A DNA stretch of 64,000 nt from positions 101,749-165,748 of the forward strand of contig JANOQM010000099.1 of the NCBI GenBank assembly GCA_031422295.1. Direction: 5' to 3'. The DNA comes from JANOMH01 sp031422295 (GTDB lineage Bacteria; Pseudomonadota; Alphaproteobacteria; Rhodobacterales; Rhodobacteraceae). The notes under the pieces were generated by a model, which saw only the letters and a program-made list of their open reading frames with translations, searched no databases and had not been told where the DNA came from. The position numbers and the translations under genes are program-made. Positions 35,078 through 43,820 of this stretch are shown here, piece after piece (position 1 is the first letter of the stretch; each line of letters begins with the position of its first letter).

Positions 35078-35917
35078 GTGGCCGTTAAAATTGCGTTTCA
35101 GGGAGAGTTGGGCGCCTATGGCCATCAGGCCTGTGTCGAGGCGCGCCCCGCCATGCAGCCGCTGCCCTGCCCGACGTTTGAGGACGCATTAGAGGCGGTG
35201 CGCAGCGGGGCTGCGGATTACGGCATGATCGGCGTTGAAAATTCGACTTATGGCCGCGTCGCCGATGTGCATTTGTTGTTGCCGGACAGTGGTTTGCATA
35301 TTGTGGACGAGGCGTTTGTCCGGGTTCATATCAATGTTTTGGCCGTGCCGGGGGCCAGATTGGCCGAACTGAAACGGGTGCGCAGCATGTCGATCCTGCT
35401 GGGGCAGGCCCGCGGGTTCATCAAGGACCACAAGCTGGCCACGCTGAATTGGTCCGATAATGCCGCTGCCGCCCGTGATGTCGCGGCCCTCGGCGATAAA
35501 GCCGAAGGCGCGTTGGCATCGGAAATCGCCGCCCAGATTTATGGCCTCGATGTGTTGGCCCGCCATATCGAGGACCATGACCGCAATACCACCCGGTTTT
35601 TGATCATGTCCCGTGATCCCGACACCCGCCGCCGGGGCGGTCTGGGGATGATGACCAGTTTCGTGTTCCGCGTCCGCAATATTCCGGCCGCTTTGTACAA
35701 AGCCATGGGCGGGTTCGCCACCAATGGCGTGAACATGACCAAGCTGGAAAGCTACATGGTTGGCGGCGCATTTACCGCAACGCAGTTTTATGCCGAAATC
35801 GAAGGCCACCCCGAAGATCCCGGCGTGAAACTGGCGATGGAAGAGCTGGATTATTTTACCGATATGGTCAAATTGATGGGCGTCTATCCTGCTGCTGCAC
35901 GGCGCCATGCAGGATAG
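35078..35917 (+). CDS. pheA: Prephenate dehydratase
   Basis: Makes phenylpyruvate for phenylalanine synthesis. The 279-residue stand-alone enzyme starts MAVKIAFQGELGAYGHQA (GTG start at 35078, AAAGGG 9 bases upstream), has GMIGVENSTYGRV and the catalytic NTTRFLIM (TRF) motif, and a C-terminal ACT domain (about 190-265) for feedback control by phenylalanine. The usual ESRP of the ACT domain reads ESYM here. Confidence 0.95.
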   Translation: MAVKIAFQGELGAYGHQACVEARPAMQPLPCPTFEDALEAVRSGAADYGMIGVENSTYGRVADVHLLLPDSGLHIVDEAFVRVHINVLAVPGARLAELKRVRSMSILLGQARGFIKDHKLATLNWSDNAAAARDVAALGDKAEGALASEIAAQIYGLDVLARHIEDHDRNTTRFLIMSRDPDTRRRGGLGMMTSFVFRVRNIPAALYKAMGGFATNGVNMTKLESYMVGGAFTATQFYAEIEGHPEDPGVKLAMEELDYFTDMVKLMGVYPAAARRHAG

Positions 35918-35920
35918 CGG

Positions 35921-36385
35921 TCAGACTTTTTGATACCGCTCGGTAATGTCGCTGGCATAATCAGCGACGCGCAGGTCGAACCGGCGCTGCAATGTGCCGC
36001 GCCCCAGTTTCATTGATTGCACCATCAGCCGCGCCCCCAGGGTTTTGGGGGCCAGATCAATCGTCACTGTCAGCCGGGTCCGGTTGCGCGACAATGGCAC
36101 AAGTTCGACCAGCAGGGTCGCGTCAATACCGCTGACCGAGGTGGCCACGACATAGCCATTCATTGGTTCCCATGCGGTCACCTCGGCTGTCAGGTTGCGG
36201 TCTTTGCTGCGGAATTTGAACATCACTTCCCAGGCAGACCCCAGCCCAAAATGTCCCAGACTGTCGCGCCTGCGTACATCCGCGCCGCGCCGCATGGCCT
36301 GCCGTTCAAACCCGTTGAAATCGGTCGCCTGCGCAAAAACATGCGCAATCGGGCATTCGATATCTTCCTTGGTGGCGAATTTCAT
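35921..36385 (-). CDS. SRPBCC-fold protein of unknown function
   Basis: A 154-residue protein of the START/polyketide-cyclase-like SRPBCC fold: N-terminal KFATKEDIECPIAHVFAQAT, a central GSAWEVMFKFRSKDR strand pair, and a C-terminal helix (GTLQRRFDLRVADYASDI). It probably binds a hydrophobic ligand; no catalytic clue. Tail to tail with pheA, 3 bases apart. Confidence 0.75.
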   Translation of the reverse strand: MKFATKEDIECPIAHVFAQATDFNGFERQAMRRGADVRRRDSLGHFGLGSAWEVMFKFRSKDRNLTAEVTAWEPMNGYVVATSVSGIDATLLVELVPLSRNRTRLTVTIDLAPKTLGARLMVQSMKLGRGTLQRRFDLRVADYASDITERYQKV

Positions 36386-36436
36386 CGGGCGGCCTGCTGC
36401 GGTGACGGGTTTTTGCGTCTTTTCCGCAGTGTTATG

Positions 36437-37402
36437 TCAATCCAGATTATCCGCAAGCCAGTTATGCATTAAAAAATGCGCAATCGCGCCATGACGCGAC
36501 GGCTTGATCTGGTCATCCTGTCCGGCAAAGATTTGCGCCAGCCGTTCGCGGCTGACCCATAACGCGGTTTCGAGTTCTTTTGGGTCAATTGTAATGTCCC
36601 CGGTCAGGGCCTGCCCCCGGCAGCCCAACATCAGTGAGGCCGGAAACGGCCAGGGCTGGCTGGCCAGATAGCTGACCGCGCCAACCCTGATCCCGGCCTC
36701 TTCGAATACTTCGCGACGGACCGCGGCCTCGATGGTTTCACCGGGTTCGATGAAACCGGCCAGCAGCGAAAACATCCCCTCGGGCCAGCCGGGCGACCGG
36801 CCCAGCAAAAGTGAATTGCCCCGGGTGATCAGCATGATCACGACCGGATCGGTGCGCGGGAAATGATGCGTCCCACAAGCCGCGCAGTCGCGCTGCCATC
36901 CCGCCATGGCCGGTGCGGATGGCGCGCCGCAGCGGGCGCAAAAACGGTGACTGTCGTGCCAGCCGATGACCGCCCGGGCGGTGGCCGCAAGTTCCGCGTC
37001 TTTCGCGTCCAATCGGGTCATGACGGCCCGCAATTCAGCGAAAACCTGACCTGTCGGCAACAATGGGTGTTGTTGTTCGGACGGGTCCAGAAAGGCCCCA
37101 AGGGTGGGGGCGTCTGGGGTATCCGGGGTCCAGTGCGACAGATCATGGGCCCATAACCCGGCAGACCCATCCCGCCCCATAAAGAGCGGGTCAGGGCAGT
37201 CGGCGAATATAGCATGGGTCAGGGACAAACGCACCAACGCGTCCCGGTTTGGCCCGTGAACCAAGGGCTTACCCCGCCACAGGGCAATCGCACAGGCGTC
37301 CGGTCTGGCCGACAAAGCTGCCAAAGCCGCCGTATCACTGCGCAGGTCATTCGCCCGGTCCAACCCGGCGCCACCAAAGGTGACAGTCTCGGCAATTCTC
37401 AT
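36437..37402 (-). CDS. nudC: NADH pyrophosphatase (NUDIX; RNA deNADding)
   Basis: Hydrolyses NAD(H) and can remove NAD caps from RNA. The 321-residue product has a zinc ribbon CARCG...CAACG (about 190-212), the Nudix box GFIEPGETIEAAVRREVFEE followed by AG, and the NudC-specific SQPWPFPASLM motif. The ATG at 37402 begins MRIAETVTFGGAG; the frame is open to 37633 but that part lacks family similarity. Divergent from, and nearly overlapping, the cpdB-like gene. Confidence 0.94.
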   Translation of the reverse strand: MRIAETVTFGGAGLDRANDLRSDTAALAALSARPDACAIALWRGKPLVHGPNRDALVRLSLTHAIFADCPDPLFMGRDGSAGLWAHDLSHWTPDTPDAPTLGAFLDPSEQQHPLLPTGQVFAELRAVMTRLDAKDAELAATARAVIGWHDSHRFCARCGAPSAPAMAGWQRDCAACGTHHFPRTDPVVIMLITRGNSLLLGRSPGWPEGMFSLLAGFIEPGETIEAAVRREVFEEAGIRVGAVSYLASQPWPFPASLMLGCRGQALTGDITIDPKELETALWVSRERLAQIFAGQDDQIKPSRHGAIAHFLMHNWLADNLD

Positions 37403-37427
37403 GGATGCATTCCTGCCATGTTCCGCA

Positions 37428-39458
37428 ATGATGCGCAAACTTCCGCTTAATTCACTCTTTTTCCGTATCGCAATCAGCTTATGGTTGAACTTGCCGGTGT
37501 CTCTGCGCGTTGGTGACCGGTTAACACAAAGGATCACGGACATTTCGCCGCTAAAGCGCAGATCATTGCAGCCGGACCCCGCCAGAACGCAAGCCGTGTT
37601 GCGGATTCTTGAGACCACGGATTTGCATGTCAACCTGCTGCCGTATGATTATTTCGCCGACCGTCCCGCCCCGGCGTTTGGCTTGGCCCAGACCGCCAGC
37701 ATGGTCCGGTTTTTGCGGGGCGAGGTGCCAAATTCGCTGCTGTTTGACAATGGCGACTTTTTGCAGGGCAATCCGTTGTCCGACTGGATTGCCCGCGACA
37801 GCGGATTCGCACGGGGTCAATTGCATCCGATGATCGCGGCGATGAATACGCTGGATTATGATGCGGGCACATTGGGCAACCATGAATTTGACTATGGTCT
37901 GGATTTTCTGACCGATGCGCTCGCCACGGCCACATTTCCGATTGTGTCTGCCAATACGCTGATCACTGGTGCCGGGAATGCACTGCCGGATCAGCCTTTG
38001 GTGTCGCCCTATATTATTCTGAACCGGCAGATCATCGCATCCGATGGGCGGAGCTATCTGGTGAAAATCGGGGTGATCGGTTTTGCGCCGCCGCAACTGG
38101 TTGGCTGGAACCGGATAATTTTGGCAGGCCGGGTGGCGACCCGCGACATTCTGGAGGCCGCTGAATTTTATGTGCCGCAGATGCGGGCGGCGGGCGCCCA
38201 ACTGATTGTGGCGCTGTGTCATTCGGGCATTACCGACGAGGCCCCGGCTGATCGGATGGAAAACGCATCGGTCCCGCTGGCCGCTGTGCCGGGGATTGAT
38301 GTGATATTGGCCGGGCATACGCATTTGCAGTTTCCGGGGCCGGGCCTGCCCCGGACGGCGGCTATTGATCCGGAATTGGGCAGTTTGCACGGGAAACCTG
38401 CGGTCATGGCGGGCTATAACGGGTCGCATGTCGGGGTGATTGATGTGCTGTTGGACCTGCAACCGCAGGGTTGGGTCATATCTGCCCATCAGGTCTGGCT
38501 GGAACCTGTGGCGGTGCGCGATGACACCGATGCGATCAGGTCGCGTGTGTCGAATGACGCGCAGGTGGTGGCGGCGGCCCAGCAAGGGCATGACACCATT
38601 CTTGATCTGATCCGCAAGCCGGTCGGCAATACGGCTGTGCCGATCCACAGCTATTTCGCCCTTGTTGCCCCGGACCGCAGTCTGCAAATCGTGGCCGAAG
38701 CGCAGCGCGCCCATGCTGCCCAGATTTTGCGCGGCACCTCATGGGCCGACCTGCCGCTGCTGTCGGCTGTTGCCCCGGCAAAGGTTGGCGGGCGCGGTGG
38801 CGAGACGCATTTCATCGACATTCCCGCAGGCCGCCTTGCGCTGCGGCATGCCGCCGATCTGAGCGTGTTTCCCAATAGCTTTTGCATTGTCGAGATCACC
38901 GGCGCGGGCCTTGTCGATTGGCTGGAGCATAGTGCAGGAATTTTCCAGACGATCCGGACAGGGGTTACCGACCAGCCGCTGATTGACCCTGATTTCCCCA
39001 GCTATCACTTTGATGTGGTCGACGGGGTGACCTATGAGATTGATCCGAGTCAGCCCAGCCGCACCGATATGTGGGGTCAGCTGATTAACCCGCAGGCCCG
39101 GCGGATCCATAATCTGCGCTGGAACGGTCAGGCTATTGCCCCGGATCAACGGCTGGCGGTGGCAACCAACAGTTACCGGGTGGGCGGCGGGGGTGGCTTT
39201 GGCGTGGCCCGCCATGCCCGGCTGATCCATCATTCCGCCGAATCCAGCCGCGATGTGGTGATCCGGTTTTTGCGCGCCACGGGCCCGCTGGACCCCGGCC
39301 CGCGCGAAATATGGCGGTTTGCGGCGCTGCCGGGCACGGCGGCCTGGTTTGACAGCGGCCCCGGCGCAGTGGCGCATCTGGCGGATGTGGCGGGGCGCGG
39401 GATCAGCGATGCAGGCCCTGGTGCGGGCCGGTTCCACCGGTTTTTGCTGGATTTCTGA
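37428..39458 (+). CDS. 2',3'-cyclic-nucleotide phosphodiesterase/3'-nucleotidase (CpdB-like)
   Basis: A bifunctional metallophosphoesterase of about 676 residues that degrades 2',3'-cyclic and 3'-nucleotides. Metal-site motifs: ETTDLHVNLLPYDYF, LFDNGDFLQGNP, LGNHEFDYGLDF, VALCHSG and LAGHTHLQFPG. A C-terminal 5'-nucleotidase domain has TNSYRVGGGGGF. The start is unsure: ATG 37428 (used), GTG 37380 or 37497, TTG 37566. CpdB is normally periplasmic, but no good signal peptide is visible, so the protein may be cytoplasmic or mis-started. Confidence 0.87.
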   Translation: MMRKLPLNSLFFRIAISLWLNLPVSLRVGDRLTQRITDISPLKRRSLQPDPARTQAVLRILETTDLHVNLLPYDYFADRPAPAFGLAQTASMVRFLRGEVPNSLLFDNGDFLQGNPLSDWIARDSGFARGQLHPMIAAMNTLDYDAGTLGNHEFDYGLDFLTDALATATFPIVSANTLITGAGNALPDQPLVSPYIILNRQIIASDGRSYLVKIGVIGFAPPQLVGWNRIILAGRVATRDILEAAEFYVPQMRAAGAQLIVALCHSGITDEAPADRMENASVPLAAVPGIDVILAGHTHLQFPGPGLPRTAAIDPELGSLHGKPAVMAGYNGSHVGVIDVLLDLQPQGWVISAHQVWLEPVAVRDDTDAIRSRVSNDAQVVAAAQQGHDTILDLIRKPVGNTAVPIHSYFALVAPDRSLQIVAEAQRAHAAQILRGTSWADLPLLSAVAPAKVGGRGGETHFIDIPAGRLALRHAADLSVFPNSFCIVEITGAGLVDWLEHSAGIFQTIRTGVTDQPLIDPDFPSYHFDVVDGVTYEIDPSQPSRTDMWGQLINPQARRIHNLRWNGQAIAPDQRLAVATNSYRVGGGGGFGVARHARLIHHSAESSRDVVIRFLRATGPLDPGPREIWRFAALPGTAAWFDSGPGAVAHLADVAGRGISDAGPGAGRFHRFLLDF

Positions 39459-39525
39459 CATGACCACCCTCGACACTGCATCAGTGCCCCGCAATAAGGG
39501 CGCAAAGCCGCATTCAGGATCAGTG

Positions 39526-40194
39526 ATGCCGTCAACCAAGCCGCGCAAGCCGCCCTATGCGGCCGTAATCTTTGACCTTGATGGCACGTTGATCGACACC
39601 GAAACCCTGTGCAACCAGACCGGGGTCGACACCTGTGCCGCATTGGGACTGGACGCCTCGCTGGCGTTTTTTGAGACTTTGGCCGGGGTGCATGATGCCG
39701 AACGGGTCAGGCGATTGTCTGAATTGACAGGGGTGCCAATTGATCCGGATCAGTTTAACGCTGTGTGGGATGCCAAGACTTATGCCCGGTTCAAGGACGG
39801 TATTCCGTTGAAACCGGGCGTGTTTGACTTGTTGGCGCTGGTGCGCCACCTTGGCCTGCCGATGGCTATTGCCACATCCAGCCGCCGGTTGCCTGCGGCG
39901 ACCAAGCTGGATGTGGCCGGATTGCGCCCGTGGATGACCGCCGTGGTGTCGTTTGACGATGTGTCCCAGCCCAAACCCGCCCCGGACGCCTATTTGCACG
40001 CCGCCCACCTGCTTGGGGTGGCCCCGGCGGCGTGTCTGGCGTTTGAGGATTCCGAGGTCGGCTGCCGCTCTGCCTGGGATGCTGGCCTGACTGTGGTGCA
40101 GGTTCCCGATATTCACCCCGCAAGCGGGGAGTATGCGCATTTTGTGGCCGCATCGCTGTTGGACGGGGCACAGGCGGCGGGGTTGGTGGGGTAA
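39526..40194 (+). CDS. HAD-superfamily phosphatase (beta-phosphoglucomutase-like)
   Basis: A 222-residue HAD hydrolase of subfamily IA: motif I VIFDLDGTLIDTE, motif II IATSSRR, motif III Lys in QPKPAPDAYLHAA, motif IV AFEDSEVGCRSAWDAG. Small helical cap. The ATG at 39526 has CAGGAT upstream; an ATG at 39460 is also in frame. Downstream of the cpdB-like gene in the same direction, possibly acting on a released nucleotide or sugar phosphate. Confidence 0.88.
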   Translation: MPSTKPRKPPYAAVIFDLDGTLIDTETLCNQTGVDTCAALGLDASLAFFETLAGVHDAERVRRLSELTGVPIDPDQFNAVWDAKTYARFKDGIPLKPGVFDLLALVRHLGLPMAIATSSRRLPAATKLDVAGLRPWMTAVVSFDDVSQPKPAPDAYLHAAHLLGVAPAACLAFEDSEVGCRSAWDAGLTVVQVPDIHPASGEYAHFVAASLLDGAQAAGLVG

Positions 40195-40203
40195 AATCGC
40201 AGC

Positions 40204-41583
40204 TTACAGCGCGATCACCAGCCCCGGATCGAGCAGATAGGGTGCGACGATCCCACAGGTATCGGCCAGCGGCAACAGCGTGTCCGGCACGTTCAGCCCG
40301 AGGGTTGCGCGCATGAACTGCTGGCGCAGGGCGATCCGGTGCATCATTGCCGGGTAAGTGTGGGTCAGGGCCGCCCGCAGATCAGCATCCGCGATCACAT
40401 ACCCATCTTCCATCCGGGTCGATCCCCAGCCGGGGTGCCCCGGAATGATATCGCATTGCATCGCCATGCCGGACCGCAAAGGCAGGTTGGACCCCTGATA
40501 AATCGGCGAAGACAGCCATTCATCGGCCCCGATCAGGTGGCCGGGGTTCAGGCTGATGGCGTAGCGGTCAAACGGCAGGTCGCGCTGGATTTGCGCCCAG
40601 ACTGCCCCGCCAAGGACACCGGGCTGCATCATCAAGAACCATTGCGACACCGCTGCCACATACGGCCCGGCGAACTGGTCCAGATAGCCCTGCGCCTGTG
40701 CGGGCAAGTCGGCCTCGGTTTCGGCGACCCATCCGGCCCGGCAGATATTGCTGCCAAAATGGCAGATATTGAACGAAATCTGCTGGCCTTTGCGGATGAT
40801 CTGCCCGGTTGGCCCGGTCAGACCCATGGTTTGCATCGCCCCGGTGGCAAAAGTGCTGTGGCAGCCCAGAGGCAGCCCGCCGACCTGTGCCTGGGCGTAA
40901 ACCTGAAAATCCGACAGCCCGTCGCGCAGCCCATAAGCGATCCGTTGCACTGCCTTTGCGGCCATGTGATTGGCAAATTCCAGCCTTGCGATGTCAGCCG
41001 GGCTGACGGTGGACCGCAACCCGTGATGCGGGTGCATGAACAGGTCGCTGGCGTTGGTCACATGGCCGGACAACTGCCGCAGGATATCGGTGATGATGCC
41101 GGGCAATTCGATGGCTGTGGCCGGATCGGGCACTTCATCTGCGCCGTAATATTTCCAGCCCACAGTGCCGACCCTGTCAGCCGCGCTGATTTCAGCCGCC
41201 AGCAGGGCCGCGAATGTGACTCCACCGCTGCGCGGCTGCGAGATCAGCGACAGGCTGGGGCACAGCACGGGTTTGATCGCCCCGGATTGCACGAGGGGCG
41301 AGATTGCCGTGTAGCTGAAGCATTCATTGCCCGCCGCAAGGGTCGCATGGCCGGGGCCGATGATCAGCAAAGCCTCTTCGAACCGCGGATCAAAGCCGGT
41401 GGCCCAGAGCATATTGGCGCAATGTTCGCGGTCGCCGTAAATCACCAGCCGGGTCAGGTTGCGGGCAGTCATGGCGCTGCGGATGGCGGCCAACCGGGCG
41501 TCCATCTCGGGCAGGCTCAGCGGCGGTGGCAGGGCCGGGGTGCCGAAGTCGGGCCAGATGATGCGGGTCAGGTGCGGGGACAT
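40204..41583 (-). CDS. M24 (creatinase/aminopeptidase P-fold) protein with degenerate metal site
   Basis: A 459-residue pita-bread-fold protein: N-terminal creatinase-like domain (to about 190) and C-terminal M24 domain. The second-metal-ligand region reads ISFNICHFGSNICRAG, where the two usual Asp ligands are Asn or Cys; the later PGHLIG His and a MEDGYVI Glu remain, but the E-x-G position is DIIPGH. The metal centre is therefore probably absent, as in creatinase, or the protein is non-catalytic. Substrate unknown. Confidence 0.75.
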   Translation of the reverse strand: MSPHLTRIIWPDFGTPALPPPLSLPEMDARLAAIRSAMTARNLTRLVIYGDREHCANMLWATGFDPRFEEALLIIGPGHATLAAGNECFSYTAISPLVQSGAIKPVLCPSLSLISQPRSGGVTFAALLAAEISAADRVGTVGWKYYGADEVPDPATAIELPGIITDILRQLSGHVTNASDLFMHPHHGLRSTVSPADIARLEFANHMAAKAVQRIAYGLRDGLSDFQVYAQAQVGGLPLGCHSTFATGAMQTMGLTGPTGQIIRKGQQISFNICHFGSNICRAGWVAETEADLPAQAQGYLDQFAGPYVAAVSQWFLMMQPGVLGGAVWAQIQRDLPFDRYAISLNPGHLIGADEWLSSPIYQGSNLPLRSGMAMQCDIIPGHPGWGSTRMEDGYVIADADLRAALTHTYPAMMHRIALRQQFMRATLGLNVPDTLLPLADTCGIVAPYLLDPGLVIAL

Positions 41584-41676
41584 CTTGCGGACCTTTGGCG
41601 CGGGGTGAGTTTAGATTAGGGGACGTTGGGGGGAAGGGTGGTCACGCCGCGGGCGTCGCTGCCGTTTGGCGCTATG

Positions 41677-42033
41677 TCAAATCCGAGTCTTGGGGGCAGG
41701 CTCTTTGCCTGAATCGCCCGAATTTGGTTCCCCTTTGGGTTCAATCAACAAAACCTTCACTTCGTTTTCGGCGCGCGGCCTGTGGACCACCCCTTTGGGA
41801 ACCACGAATAACTCCCCGGCTTTGACACTCCGAGAGGCTTGCCCCTCGATATCCATCATCATTTCACCCTCAAGAACATAAAAGAAATCGTCGGTTTCAT
41901 CATGCTTGTGAAACGGGAACTCACCTTGGAATTTCACAACCATCACTTCGTTCTGATTGTAATCGGCGACGACATGAGGGTCCCAATGGCTAGAGAACAT
42001 GGCCAGCTTTTCTGAAAGTTTGATCGATTTCAC
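41677..42033 (-). CDS. Small cupin-domain protein
   Basis: A 118-residue single-domain cupin: FQGEFPFHKHDETDDFFYVL carries the first motif (H-x-H-x-E-type) and PKGVVHRPRA the second His. A GTG start at 42033 is preferred (AAAGG 8 bases upstream; start MKSIKLSEKLAMFSSHW); a TTG at 42099 is open. Possibly a metal-binding isomerase or mannose-6-phosphate-isomerase-like protein. The base composition is AT-richer than neighbours, as is that of the next gene. Confidence 0.78.
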   Translation of the reverse strand: MKSIKLSEKLAMFSSHWDPHVVADYNQNEVMVVKFQGEFPFHKHDETDDFFYVLEGEMMMDIEGQASRSVKAGELFVVPKGVVHRPRAENEVKVLLIEPKGEPNSGDSGKEPAPKTRI

Positions 42034-42110
42034 AAACGTTACCTTTTCCAACCGTGTTTCAAATACCTTGGAACAACCGGAAGAGGTGTTCAATGTCAAT
42101 CTGGGTCCAG

Positions 42111-42698
42111 TCAGCTATGGGCCCAGTCAACTGCGTCTTCCAGACGATCATCGCCCCAAAAAAGCTCGCCTTCGACAATAAAAGTCGGTGTGCCAAAGAC
42201 GCCAAGTGTCATTGCCTGATTTGTCGAAAGGTCAAGCGCTGCAACAATGCGGTCGGATTTCGCTTCCTCAAGAATACGGTGCGGGTCCTGCCCGATCTCA
42301 GTCAGACACGCCGTAAGGTTTGGCTCTTCTCCAGCAGGTTGTCCCGCCTCAAACCAATTGCGATAAGTTGCCTGTGTGTATGCCTGACCCCAATCTTCTT
42401 CGAACCCAAGTATTGCCACCTGATTTGCAAGCACAAGGCCAGGCAATGGGTAGGGTGCCGGAAGTTTTGGGGCAAAGCCATATTTCGCGGCGCGACGTTC
42501 GATATCTCGCCACATATGGGCGGTCTTTTCAGGTTTATCTTTGAACGGAATGTTGTTTTGCGCAACCATCACGTGCCGGACATTGAAAGGGCGCCAGCGA
42601 AAACTGATGCCCGAACTTTGTGCCACGCTGGGCAGTCGCATGATGGTCAAGTAACTGTAAGTGCTACCGATTGAATACCAAAAGTCGATCGATGCCAT
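42111..42698 (-). CDS. DsbA-family 2-hydroxychromene-2-carboxylate isomerase-like protein
   Basis: A 195-residue thioredoxin-fold protein of the HCCA-isomerase group (glutathione-dependent, in aromatic degradation). N-terminal IDFWYSIGSTYSYLTIMRL has Ser where kappa-class GSTs bind glutathione; the C-terminal GVFGTPTFIVEGELFWGDDR block is diagnostic. The start at 42698 follows AAGGCAG. No aromatic-catabolic genes nearby; it shares an AT-richer islet with the cupin gene. Confidence 0.85.
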   Translation of the reverse strand: MASIDFWYSIGSTYSYLTIMRLPSVAQSSGISFRWRPFNVRHVMVAQNNIPFKDKPEKTAHMWRDIERRAAKYGFAPKLPAPYPLPGLVLANQVAILGFEEDWGQAYTQATYRNWFEAGQPAGEEPNLTACLTEIGQDPHRILEEAKSDRIVAALDLSTNQAMTLGVFGTPTFIVEGELFWGDDRLEDAVDWAHS

Positions 42699-42838
42699 TC
42701 TGCCTTTCCGATCACCTGCTGACTGTCGTAGGGTGGCCCATCGTAGCCTGTCCCGGTCAGAGTAGCACAGGGTAGCAAATGGGTCTGCAACAGAGTCAAC
42801 CAATTGCGTGATCAGGCGTCACACAACCCGTCCAGATT

Positions 42839-43723
42839 TTACGCCACAATCGCGGGCCAGACCGCCGCATTGGCCCGCGCGAAAACCCCCAGATGCCCGA
42901 TCTTGCGCAGCCCGAAATCCGCTGGCCGCAGCACCCGTTGTTTCTTGAACGCCATCGGATAGGTCGCCATCAGCCGCCAGACGGCGGCGGGCGGGACCAG
43001 TTGGTCGTCGGATATAGCGATCATTGTCATCGGGGCAGTGACGGTTGTGGGGTTGGGCAGCGGCAGGGTGCGTCCGACGTCGGACAGATAGAACCCTGCG
43101 CGCGTACACCAGCGACGCCATTGCCAATAGACCCCGGCGGGCAGGTCGGACCCGAACCCGATCTGCCGCCCCGGCAGCCAGCCCAGCAGGGCGGTGACCA
43201 CAGGCGCATGGCCATACCAGAACAGCGCGGCCAGCCCCCGGTAGGGCCAGGGATGATCGGACAGATGGGTCATCCCGGACCCCACGGTGATGATTCGTTC
43301 GACCCGGTTCATCGGCCCATGAAAGCCCAGCATCGCCCCGCCCAGTGAATGCCCGATCACCCAGACCGGCACCTTTGGCACCAGCTGACACAGCCGGGCC
43401 AAAGCGGCGGGTTGGTCCCGCGTGCCCCAGTCGGCCAGGGTTGCCCGTGATTGGCGCAGGGGCTTGTGCTGCGACCCGTGCCCAGACTGTCCGAAATCGC
43501 GGTAGTCATAGAGCAAGCAGGCAAATCCCTGCCCTGACAACCATTCTGCAAAGCCCCGGTAAAACCGCATCGGCACCCCGGCGGCACCGTGCAGGACCAC
43601 CGCGACCTTTGGTGGCCCATCCGGCAGATACAGCCGCCCGGACAGTACAGCACCAAGGGCTTTGATCTGCACATCCTGAACCGCCGGACCTGTCGCCCGA
43701 ATCTCGGCTTGCATCATCGCCAT
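42839..43723 (-). CDS. Alpha/beta hydrolase
   Basis: A 294-residue alpha/beta-hydrolase: oxyanion HGAAGVPMRFY, YDYRDFGQSG, nucleophile elbow GHSLGG, an Asp (ISDDQLVPP) and the His in KIGHLGVF. No signal peptide. The ATG at 43723 has AGGAG 9 bases upstream. It is divergent from a TetR gene with two operator copies between them, so it is the likely regulated target. Confidence 0.88.
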   Translation of the reverse strand: MAMMQAEIRATGPAVQDVQIKALGAVLSGRLYLPDGPPKVAVVLHGAAGVPMRFYRGFAEWLSGQGFACLLYDYRDFGQSGHGSQHKPLRQSRATLADWGTRDQPAALARLCQLVPKVPVWVIGHSLGGAMLGFHGPMNRVERIITVGSGMTHLSDHPWPYRGLAALFWYGHAPVVTALLGWLPGRQIGFGSDLPAGVYWQWRRWCTRAGFYLSDVGRTLPLPNPTTVTAPMTMIAISDDQLVPPAAVWRLMATYPMAFKKQRVLRPADFGLRKIGHLGVFARANAAVWPAIVA

Positions 43724-43740
43724 CACAATTTTCTCCTGAC

Positions 43741-43756
43741 TAGACCGATTGGTCTA
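43741..43756. promoter_or_regulatory. TetR operator copy 1
   Basis: TAGACCGATTGGTCTA: 6-bp perfect arms (TAGACC/GGTCTA) around four bases. It matches the box known for LmrA/QdoR- and NemR-type TetR regulators. It lies 17 bases upstream of the hydrolase start. Confidence 0.8.
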
Positions 43757-43766
43757 ATAGCAGGGT

Positions 43767-43782
43767 TAGACCGAGTGGTCTA
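43767..43782. promoter_or_regulatory. TetR operator copy 2
   Basis: TAGACCGAGTGGTCTA, identical arms to copy 1, centre 26 bp away. Two copies imply binding of two dimers or control of each divergent promoter. Confidence 0.8.
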
Positions 43783-43820
43783 GGCTTTCTTTAACGCTGA
43801 TCACGGCTTATGTCTGGGGC

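Noticed and set aside
37563..38714. 383-residue open frame antisense to the cpdB-like gene
   Set aside because: No motif; the plus strand carries all metallophosphoesterase motifs.
40339..41619. 426-residue open frame antisense to the M24 gene
   Set aside because: His/Gln/Arg-rich translation with no family motif; a shadow of high-GC coding on the other strand.
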